This document shows, one piece after another, positions 56,496 through 64,000 of a DNA stretch of 64,000 nt. The notes under the pieces were generated by a model. That model saw only the letters and a list, made by a program, of their open reading frames with translations. It was not told the DNA's origin and ran no database searches. Position 1 is the first letter of the stretch; every line of letters starts with the position of its first letter. The position numbers and the translations under genes are program-made. This stretch comes from Hepsetus odoe (taxonomy: Eukaryota > Chordata > Actinopteri > Characiformes > Hepsetidae): contig CM029367.1 of NCBI GenBank assembly GCA_017165825.1, positions 2,733,724-2,797,723 on the forward strand. The letters are read 5' to 3'.

Positions 56496-58292
56496 GTCTG
56501 AAGTGGCACCAGGGACGTTTTCAGGGAGTTTTCAAAGAGTTCGAACTAACCACTACCTAAACATATGCACGTGGTATATTTTAAGTTTTTTTTTTTTTTT
56601 TTTCCTCAGTATGGCACCCAATAAATAATCATTTTGCATGAAAAAAAATCAGCTGAGGTTTCATATTTGTTTGAAAATGTATACTTTTAAATAAATAACC
56701 TTCTCCTTCAGTCCTGGTCTGCAGAAGTTTTAGAAAGAGTTTATCATTGTGCAAATTGTTCATGTGGAAAATATTTTTTTTCCTCCCCCAAACAGCCCTG
56801 AACACGTACCTTTCAGTGATAGAAACTCATGTTAATGGATGCTTTATGTGGTCCGGCTAAGCTCCATACAAATCAAATGCGACGGAGCGTCTGCCCACCT
56901 TGGTTGCCCTGACAATGAGTCTGAGTGGGTAAAAAGCACTCTAGCACACTCTGAAAAAGCATTTGCTGGTGAAAACGCCGGAGCGGGTCAGGAGGAAACC
57001 GAACAACTTATTATGTGCTGACCTTGGAATGAGAAACAGAGCGGGAGGCAGGAGGTGGCATTGATGCGATTCATTTAGCTTTCCTGCTGCATATGATGGA
57101 GCACTCGCATCACTCCCTGTTTAAGTTGCTTCAAGGCTGACCATTCCTCGTCATGCCGTACCGCAAAGTTCCCATGGCAACAACCAAAGTCAAAAATGCA
57201 GATCCCGTCAATCTCATCAGGAATGTGATGAATGCAATGCTTCCCATTATCAAGGTTAAACTTTCTAACATCACTTTATCTTTTCTTTCGCCCTTGAGTA
57301 CATGATGTTTCTGCCAATATTGCACGCAATGCCATAGATTTCTTTATTTATTAACCGTAATGGAGTGAAGCTGTTCATCTTGGCAGGATGGAGGAAACAT
57401 CAAGTTGAATAAAAGGAGCTCAACTCTCCTGCAGAGCTTCATGCAGTTCTGGCTGTAATTATGAAGGTTTTTGAGCAGGCGCGTTGGGTCAAGAACACAA
57501 AGTGGCTCCCCGTTAACTAGAGGTGCTTCTGACGACTCAGGATCCGGTCAGGAATTTGAGCTTTTCTGTCCTCAGCACACCTCCATCAACTGGATAATGA
57601 AATAACCACTTAGTGAATCAAACTGGCTGCAATATGTAAGCCAGGGGAACCCTAGGAGAGATACTGGGACTCTGCGTTTTAGATCACCATCACTAGATTT
57701 CTAAAGGCCACAGTTTGTAACTCCTCCAGTTGGAGTTTGTTCAGAGACTTAATTAGCAGCAGACTTTTTTTTTTTTTTTTTGAGGAGGCTAAGCACCTTC
57801 GAGCTCTGGTCAAATAAACAGAACACCAAGAACAACTTCACCAATTACCACCATTCAAATGAGGACACTTGTCCTTGTCTGCTTCAGGACCCATTTTTTC
57901 TAGTGTTTACTTATTTCAGTGAGCATTCATCCAGAACCTTAGGCGTTTGACTTTCACGGACGGGGGGAAAAAAAAAAAACAAAAAAAAAAACGTGGCCTT
58001 AAAAGGTCGTGCGCTCTTAATGGCATAGGTCAGTAGGATGCCCAATGAAATCACCTACCAAAAAAGTGCCCATCTCTGGTCTTAGTTTCCAGCCTTGGGA
58101 AAGGAAGAAGGCATCACCAAGGCAACCTGCCCATAATGAACTTCTGCAAAGTGCCACTTTTAATTAGCAGGGAAGGGACCTCAGACAATTCTCAGGCTAT
58201 GACAGAGCTGTCATCGTTAGCATGACTAAGCACTCCAAGCAAGAGACAGAGTCCCAGAGAGAAATAATAATAATTAGATGGAGATGAAGAAG

Positions 58293-58294
<2 letters not shown>
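56496..58294. other. intron immediately downstream of the nrg3 EGF exon
   Basis: No interspersed repeat was recognised. Homopolymers occur at 56587-56604 (T), 57765-57781 (T) and 57966-57991 (A). Confidence 0.4.

Positions 58295-58338
<44 letters not shown>
58295..58338. repeat. (GA)22 microsatellite, (TC)22 on the nrg3 sense strand
   Basis: Perfect dinucleotide run. On the sense strand it is a CU-rich run 120-163 nt downstream of the EGF exon, close enough to affect splicing. Confidence 0.95.
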
Positions 58339-58340
<2 letters not shown>

Positions 58341-58449
58341 TTGCCTGACTGACAGATTGTTCCAACAGGATCATTCTCTTGGAAAATGGAACATGTGAAA
58401 CCCCATCAGTTTAAAACCAGCGAGCCAGAGCTTGGCTCCATTTTTCCAG

Positions 58450-58457
58450 TTTCCTAC
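58450..58457 (-). promoter_or_regulatory. 5' splice site (donor) of the nrg3 EGF exon
   Basis: Sense-strand junction is CAG|GTAGGA, with GT at 58457-58456. It leaves the Arg codon split after its second base, in the position expected from the known NRG3 protein. Confidence 0.85.
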
Positions 58458-58587
58458 CTGCAGTGCTTGTGAGGGCCACTTAGGGTCTCTATGACGAAGC
58501 ACTCGCCATCGTTCAAGCAGTAGGCTAGGTCCTTCTCCTGACAGGGCTTGAAATGCTCCGACTTTAAAGGTGGGAGGGTGGGGGCCG
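58458..58587 (-). CDS. nrg3: neuregulin 3, EGF-like domain exon (single internal exon)
   Basis: Neuregulin 3 is a membrane-anchored growth factor whose extracellular EGF-like domain binds and activates the ErbB4 receptor tyrosine kinase, mainly in neural tissue. The exon is 130 bp and reads, in the open frame, a short linker (APTLPPLK) followed by SEHFKPCQEKDLAYCLNDGE and then CFVIETLSGPHKHC. This matches the NRG3 EGF domain as I know it almost residue for residue, and differs from NRG1 and NRG2. The four cysteines visible (KPC, AYC, GEC, KHC) are C1 to C4 of the six-cysteine EGF fold; C5 and C6 must lie in the next exon. The exon begins with the last two bases of a split codon and ends with AG, the first two bases of an Arg codon, as expected before the CKEGYQG segment. 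It is probably exon 2. Whether this is nrg3a or nrg3b of a teleost pair cannot be told from the sequence. Confidence 0.94.
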
Positions 58588-58620
58588 CTGAAAGACAGAA
58601 TAAAGAAAATTATTAGTGCA
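58588..58620 (-). promoter_or_regulatory. 3' splice site of the nrg3 EGF exon
   Basis: On the sense (minus) strand the intron ends TTTTCTTTATTCTGTCTTTCAG, a good pyrimidine tract with an AG acceptor at 58589-58588. A CTAAT branch-point-like motif lies at 58616-58612, about 25 nt upstream, which is a normal distance. Confidence 0.85.
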
Positions 58621-58727
58621 AACCCCTGAAAAAAGTTTAATAAGTTGCTTTAAGAGAAGCAGTTTTTCATCCTAATCTGCCTGAAGAACCCAGTTCAACT
58701 CAGAAACCACTTGATAAACTCACTCAC

Positions 58728-59013
58728 GCACACTGCAAGTCATGGGGGGGTCTATTCCAGCTCTCACAGGACAAAATGCGGGGTGACCCGGGAGAGGTGC
58801 AGAGCAGGCAGACACACTAACACACACCTAGTGGACAATTTAGCATCTCCAGTCCTCCTGACGTGCAGGTCTTTGGATGGTGGGAGGAAACAAGCTCCCG
58901 GAGGAACAAACACAGGTGGAACATGTCCACTCCACACAGAAAGGACCCGGACCGTCCCGTCTGGGAATCGAGCCCAGGACCTTTATGCTGTGAGGTGACA
59001 GCATTTCCACCGC
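58728..59013 (-). mobile_element. SINE family B, near full length
   Basis: The complement of box B is GGGAATCGAGCCCAGGACC (58964 on) and the rest follows in order to CTCACGCACACTGCAAG. It lies only 140 bp upstream of the nrg3 EGF exon acceptor and in the sense orientation of the gene. Confidence 0.85.
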
Positions 59014-59821
59014 TTGAAAAACTAATAAGCCAAACGTGCCTTTATTACACAACCATCATTTCAATAAACCATGTAAAACACACAAGACTTTGTCCAGCAG
59101 AAGAAATGTGAATGAGCGATAAGTCAAAGTGAAAGTGACTATCTGGGGGCAGAATTCTTCTGATCTTTCACACATCTGGAGAATTATTCAGCTCTATTAT
59201 TTCAAAGCTCACTCAAACTTTCTATAACCATTACACCCCACAAAGCAGAGTTCCTAAAGCTCCCAAATAGTTTTCCCTTCCTACATCCAAAGACAAAACT
59301 TTGGGATGGTTGCCATAGCAACCACCAACACAATGGCCTGAAACTTTGTTGGGACAATAGCCTCAATGCTTTCCCTTTACTCCGAGGAGAGACGGGCATC
59401 ATGTCCAGCAGAGGCAGTGCTATAACGCAGTGTGTGCAGCGTTAATACAAAGTGCCAGGTGTTTGCTTTTCTGCTGATCCGTGACTGCAGGAAGATGGAT
59501 GAGGAAGAGAAATAATCGCTCTCTCCGGCCTAATGAGATTAATATAGGAAGCAGTCCACTATTTGGGAATAAGATTCCGACATGATGAATAGAAGCAGGC
59601 CTGCATTTGCAGAAGACTCTTTAAGCTCTCCTGACCTCACACACACATACACTCTCGCACACGAACACACACACATGCACGCACTTTATAAACAATCCAT
59701 CGGCACACCAAATGTAAAACATGAGGTTTTGAAAGTTCTCTGATCAGACTCTGGGTTTGCAACAGATGAAACCTCAAATGATGGATCTTGAGTACATGGG
59801 ATTTTGAATTCATAAATACTG
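59014..59821. other. intron sequence with a SINE tail scrap
   Basis: AAGTGAAAGTGACTATC at 59128-59144 resembles the family A tail; a short CA-rich run lies at 59638-59676. Otherwise nothing recognised. Confidence 0.35.
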
Positions 59822-60175
59822 ATGTGGGCAACACGGAAAGCAGCTCTGTTGCCTCGCAGTAAGAAGGTCCTGGGTTCGATTCCCAGGTGGGACAGTCCGG
59901 GTTCTTTCTTTGTGGACTGGACATGTTCACCCCATGTCTGTATGTGTTTCCTCCAGGAGCTCCAGCTTCCTCCCACCGTCTAAAGACATACACATCAGGT
60001 GGACTGGAGATTCTAAATTTGCTCGTATTTATGAGTGTGTGTGTGTGTGTGTCTGCCCTGTGACGAACTGGCAACCTGTCAAGGGTGTGTCCCCACCTTT
60101 CGCCCTGTGAGAGCTGGGATAGGCTCCAGCAGCCTAATTACAAGACAAATGGCTCAGAAAACGAGCGAAAGAGAG
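59822..60175 (+). mobile_element. SINE family B, near full length
   Basis: GTGGGCAACACGGAAAGCAG, TGGGTTCGATTCCCAGGTGG, GGTGGACTGGAGATTCTAAA, CGCCCTGTGAGAGCTGGGAT and CTCAGAAAACGAGCG. A (GT)n run at 60034-60051 interrupts the middle. The Tc1/mariner-like element begins about 35 bp further right. Confidence 0.85.
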
Positions 60176-60207
60176 ATTTTAAAGGGGAAGAAGAACGAAT
60201 TTGGTCC

Positions 60208-61262
60208 CGTATACACTGCACAATTATGAGGCAAGTGAGTGTTTTGACCGTATCATCATTTTTCTGCATACATTCCAACTCCAAGCTGTATAAACCTGAA
60301 TGCTGATTGGATTTCAGCAGATCAGGTGATGTGTATTTGTGTAATGAGGGGGCGTGGCCTAAGGAGATCAACACCCTACATCAAGGTGTGCAGAATTATT
60401 AGGAGCTTCTTTTCCTCCTCCTGAGAAAAAAAAAATCTTTCAGAGGAACACAGCACTCGAAGATATCTCTGCGTGATCGCATTTTGTTGAAAACAGTCAA
60501 CAGGTTCGCAAGAAACGTGTTGCGATAAAACAAAAAAAGAGAAATGAACTGGCAAAGATTTGAAAAGAATCAAACGTGAAGCTATCAGGAACCCATGATC
60601 CTCCAGTGCTGTCATATTCCAGAACTGAACTTCCTGTAGTGTCCAGAAGAACAAGGTGTTCAGTGCTCAGAGATGTGGCCAAGGTAAGAAAGGCCCCCAC
60701 CAACACTGAACAAGACACATCTATTGAAATATCAAGACTGGGACAAGAAACATCTCAACCTTTTCAAAGGTTTGATGGACTGAGATGGGAGTACCTCTTG
60801 ATGGACCGGATAGATGGTCCTGTGTCTGGATCAGGAACGGGCACAGAGCTCCACTTCCACTCAGACCCAAGCAAAGTGGAGGTGGGGTACTGGTATGGGC
60901 TGGTTGGACCGTTTCAGGTTTCAGATGGGTTTAACTCCCAAACCTACTGCTAGTTATAGAAGACACTTTCTTCAAGCAGTGCTTCAGGAATATTAGTCCA
61001 CTCTGCATCGTTCATAAAGACCATGACGTTGAAAGAATAATGACATCGCCCTCTCCTCACCTGACCTAAACCCTGTTGAGAACTTTGTGAGATTTACAGG
61101 TAAGGAAAACAGTCCACCTCTCTGAACAGAGTCTGGGAGGCTGTGGTTGCTGCTGCACAAAAAAAAAGTTGAAGGGAAGGATTATGACTGTATATTCCTC
61201 TGGGGTAGGTAAGTGCTTGGTTCATTTGGAAACTTTCAGACCTTCTGCACAATTCAGTGGTT
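60208..61262 (+). mobile_element. decayed Tc1/mariner-superfamily DNA transposon
   Basis: The left end reads TACACTGCACAATTATGAGG and the right end finishes near CTTCTGCACAATTCAGTGG, resembling the terminal repeats of a widespread fish transposon whose ends contain GCA(G/C)AATTATTAGGCA. The 5' leader (AACTCCAAGCTGTATAAACC, GGCGTGGCCTAAGGAGATCA) also matches that family. Between them lies a degenerate transposase reading frame with stops and frameshifts. The element is in the intron upstream of the EGF exon, antisense to nrg3, and cannot be autonomous. Confidence 0.8.
60590..61160 (+). pseudogene. transposase pseudogene (Tc1/mariner superfamily, DDE type)
   Basis: Recognisable segments in order: SRRTRCSVLRDVAKVRKA (60641-60694), typical of the region between the DNA-binding helices and the catalytic core; a diverged stretch; LVGPFQVSDGFNSQTYC (60898-60948), matching the family core; then EDTFFKQ-like, DLNPVENF-like and VWEAVVAAA-like pieces in shifted frames up to about 61160. 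The last pieces correspond to the region around the third catalytic acidic residue. In-frame stops and indels break the gene several times. Confidence 0.75.
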
Positions 61263-62756
61263 GACAATGTCAGAGTGGGTTAAGTCTAGAGAATCTAAAA
61301 ATAGTTGTAAAAGTGAAATAAGGAACTGTTTTAAATTAGAATGCAATACGCACGGTCATGGGGGAAGGGGGTGTTGTTGGAACATAATCGCGTAGCCTCA
61401 GATCTTGTGCTCAACTTTATAAGAAATAAACAAAAACCTCGAGCCACAGGAACCCAGGAAGTCCACAAACAAACACAAAAGCACACAATCCAGAACTCCA
61501 AAAAATCCAAAAATCCCAAAAATGTCCAAACGATCTCAAAAAATGACCGACGCTCTGCTCTGACTCACTTGGGCACCACCTACCGAGACAACCACCTCCT
61601 TATCATGAAAGACTAATTATCTCAGGTTAATATCTCAAACATCAGGTGCATTCATAAATATTTTCTCTGAGGCGTCTTTGAAAGGTCTGCTATATCTGCA
61701 ATCTATTCTATTCTGCCTGTAAATTACTCTGGAGAGGAGCACACAGAGACTGTTTCCCTCTTTTTTCGACTCAACGTCTTTTTCTAGCCATCTTGAAAAA
61801 AAAAGAATGACTCAATATTAAAGGTTCTTACATCATATTTAATAATTGATTATTTATTCATCAAACAACTGACCAAATATCACACACTGGGCCCAAGCCT
61901 CATCCAACAGTTTCCCCTGCTCTGAATAACTTCACTCATTCCTTCCTCGCTGATGGTTTTGATAATATCTGGACTGTCAATCAGCCTCTCAACTGACACC
62001 ATCATTAGCAACCACAGTGTAATCGGTTCCTCCAGCCGGCGCCGGATAAAAGCAGACCATTAAAGCAGCTCTGGCCTTGAGCTCTCTCATGGAACCCGGC
62101 TTTGCCAGGTCCCTTCTATCTCGGTTCCTCGCTGCAGGCAGAGTCGCAGAATGATGGGACTGGTGCGGGATTCCCCTGGGCCGTTCTTCCGAAGACGCAC
62201 TCCTCCTCGTGCCCGGCGGCTCGTCTGATTGTCAAGGTCATGAAGAATCGATTGGGACAGGTGTGGCGGATGTCAAGGAGGGAGAACGAGGCTGAATGGG
62301 GACTGTGTAATAATGTGTAATAACAAAACTTGGAAATGGATCGTAATGGCCTTCCCAAGTTCTAGCTTTTGGAAAAGTTTTTTTTTTTTTTTTTTCGAGA
62401 AACTATGTGCACCGGTGTAAGTTTTTGTTCCCTGCTAAAAGGTTTCGCCCTGTCTCTAAAGAGGTCACCAGCAATTTCCTGCCTTCAAAAGAAAAGAGTG
62501 AATCACTCCTCTTGTTCTGCTGACCACTCAGTGGAAGTAACACTTTCATCAGCTGATTGGCCCAGGTTTTTTTTTTTTTTTCCCTCAATTTCTTTACATT
62601 ACAGTACAATGTTTTGTATCAAATGTTACACGTCGTGCTCCTGGGGTCTGAAGCTGATGACCATTTTTCTCAGAACATTACTAGTTCCTTCAGATTCAGA
62701 AATCAGAACCTAAGAACCCAAAATATGTTTACTCTTGTGCCAGTCCCTTATATACT
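61263..62756. other. intron sequence
   Basis: Contains poly-T runs at 62379-62395 and 62566-62580. 61940-62070 (ACCATCATTAGCAACCACAG) has balanced composition. No exon was seen. Confidence 0.35.
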
Positions 62757-62920
62757 GTTACATTTACGGCATTTAGCAGACGCCCTTATCCAGCGACTTG
62801 GAATTGCTAACTACAGGAACTCTCAGGAACTCAATGGTGGTAGTGCTGGAGGTGGGATTCAAACCTGCAACCTCTTGGTCCACAGGCGAGTATCCTACCA
62901 CATAGATACTAATACCAGCC
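62757..62920 (-). mobile_element. V-SINE-type element
   Basis: The plus strand reads TTTACGGCATTTAGCAGACG and CCCTTATCCAGCGACTTGGA, the complement of the CGCTGGATAAGGGCGTCTGC block conserved in teleost V-type SINEs. The tRNA-like end is GGGATTCAAACCTGCAACC near 62853. The copy is diverged. Confidence 0.75.
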
Positions 62921-63445
62921 CTTACCTAAATTGTGAATCAATCTACACTTGAGAATTAGAGAAGATGAACCATCTGGTTGGTTTCAGCACTCTGGATAGC
63001 ATGATGGATGAAAGGAAGGGTTGATGGATTTGAAAGGAACATGTCAGCTACCTCATCCTGATCTTTTCCAGTTTGCTGTTTGTTGTGACTTGTTGATCTC
63101 TGACCTTTCAGGTGGCAAGACATGCCAATAAAAAGCAAAGAAAACCAAACTGTACATGCATCCGATGGATATTAGAGTGCATGGAGGTTTAGAACATTAA
63201 GGTCTTTAAATATGACTGACAGAAATACTAATCAATGCATCAATGCTGTAGCCATGGAAACAATTGTATCCTGATGATGGAACCCAAACAATAGTGGTAT
63301 AAATTAATCGGTGAATGACAATCCTTCAGTTTAGTCACTGCCGATTGCTTGGAGGATGATGAAAAAGCTATTGCATGTTCAGACTTGATCATTGGACGGC
63401 TCAACGCATTTGCAGGAGAACTGACTTTTCATGCCAACCAGCAGT
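62921..63445. other. intron sequence between two SINEs
   Basis: Nothing recognised. Confidence 0.35.
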
Positions 63446-63712
63446 GAAGTGAAAGTGAAAGTGACAACCTGTCATTGTGAGCCTGTCATTCCTTCTCTGA
63501 ATTTCCAAAGAAATTCCTTCTCTGCAGTTTGTCCATATACACTGTGCAATTAGGGGGGGGAGGGGGGGCAGCCATATCCAGGACCCAGGGAGCAGTGTTG
63601 GGGACAGTACCTTGCTCAAGGGTACCTCAGGGAAACCTACTGGTTGGGGATTTGAACCAATGACCTTCCAATCCTGGGGCCTAGTCCCTAAACACTTGAC
63701 CACCGCTGCCGC
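63446..63712 (-). mobile_element. SINE family A with a poly-G interruption
   Basis: GTGAAGTGAAAGTGAAAGTG to TGACCACCGCTGCCGC. The GCAGCAGGGGGCAG segment has become a run of G with single interruptions (63552-63568). It lies in the intron upstream of the EGF exon and in the nrg3 sense orientation. Confidence 0.85.
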
Positions 63713-63835
63713 TAGACAGGGAGCGCCATCGACTGTCTAGGACAGACAAGACTGTGGACATTTTTAGTCCCTGTATGTCGAGTGAATGAACACAGAACCA
63801 TCTGTGACTCACTCAGGAACCGAACAGAGACCTAC

Positions 63836-64000
63836 ATTTACATTTTACATTTTCATTTACAGCATTTAGCAGACGCTCTTATCCAGAGCGACTTACATGT
63901 CCTAATTACAGGGACAGTCCCCCCTGGAGACACTCAGGGTTAAGGGTCTTGCTCAGGGACCCAGTGGTGGGAGTGCTAGAGGTGGGATTCGAACCTGGGA
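63836..64000 (-). mobile_element. V-SINE-type element, cut by the window edge
   Basis: TTACATTTTACATTTTCATT is the repeated tail; ATTTAGCAGACGCTCTTATC and CAGAGCGACTTACATG are the conserved block; GGGATTCGAACCTGGG (63985-64000) is the box B complement. It is better preserved than the copy at 62757. Confidence 0.8.

Larger units (their letters stand above)
1..58457 (-). other. nrg3: intron of nrg3 downstream of the EGF exon (runs off the left edge)
   Basis: Everything to the left of the exon is downstream in the sense direction. No further nrg3 exon (EGF C-terminal half, transmembrane segment, cytoplasmic tail) was recognised, so the intron appears to be at least 58 kb. NRG3 introns are known to be very large in vertebrates. 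This is inference: a short or divergent alternative exon could have been missed. Confidence 0.7.
58588..64000 (-). other. nrg3: intron of nrg3 upstream of the EGF exon (runs off the right edge)
   Basis: In the sense direction this is the 3' part of the intron that follows the exon encoding the N-terminal, transmembrane and Ser/Thr-rich region. That large exon is not in the window. Confidence 0.7.

Noticed and set aside
1..58457. Next nrg3 exon (CKEGYQGVRCDQF segment) or transmembrane exon
   Set aside because: I looked on the minus strand for the complement of that segment and found no match with splice sites. It probably lies beyond the left edge.

Overview
The window looks like a piece of a teleost fish nuclear genome. 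It holds one convincing protein-coding exon inside more than 60 kb of intronic DNA packed with interspersed repeats. Evidence for a fish: a neuregulin-3 EGF exon with vertebrate splice sites, tRNA-derived SINEs of teleost type (one with the GGATAAG-GCGTCTGCTAAATG-type motif common in fish SINEs), non-LTR retrotransposon ends carrying the GRPKRRFMD motif, an L2-like 3' end with an ATTGA tail, a decayed Tc1/mariner-superfamily transposon, and abundant CT, CA and GATG microsatellites. The species cannot be named from this.

The exon is on the minus strand at 58458-58587. It encodes the first four cysteines of the neuregulin 3 EGF-like (ErbB4-binding) domain and is flanked by good acceptor, branch-point and donor sites. 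In the direction of transcription, 64000-58588 is the upstream intron (probably the intron after exon 1) and 58457-1 is at least 58 kb of the downstream intron. I searched by eye for the next exon (second half of the EGF domain) and did not find it. The SINEs, LINE fragments and DNA transposons on both strands are intronic passengers.

Layout by region. 0-12 kb: single-copy intron with SINEs, an L2/CR1-like RT remnant and the first copy of a 69-bp-repeat transposon (8.0 kb). 11.7-14.5 kb: a GRPKRRFMD LINE 3' end, a CCAT satellite and a 0.6 kb homopyrimidine tract. 15-34 kb: mostly single-copy intron with SINEs, a GTACC-rich repeat and possible conserved noncoding blocks. 34-37 kb: CT repeats, then a 1.4 kb G-rich minisatellite with higher-order duplications. 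38-50 kb: the densest SINE region, including nested and tandem insertions. 50-58 kb: SINE-poor and AT-rich, then three LINE ends and the exon. 58.6-64 kb: two SINEs, a decayed Tc1/mariner-like transposon, two V-SINE-type copies and one more SINE.

The least familiar item is a small family of terminal-inverted-repeat elements (copies near 8.1, 15.4, 38.5 and 47.8 kb). Each carries two or three tandem copies of a 69-bp unit that is an exact multiple of three and stays open in more than one frame. No operon, CRISPR array, stand-alone tRNA gene or complete intact gene was seen.
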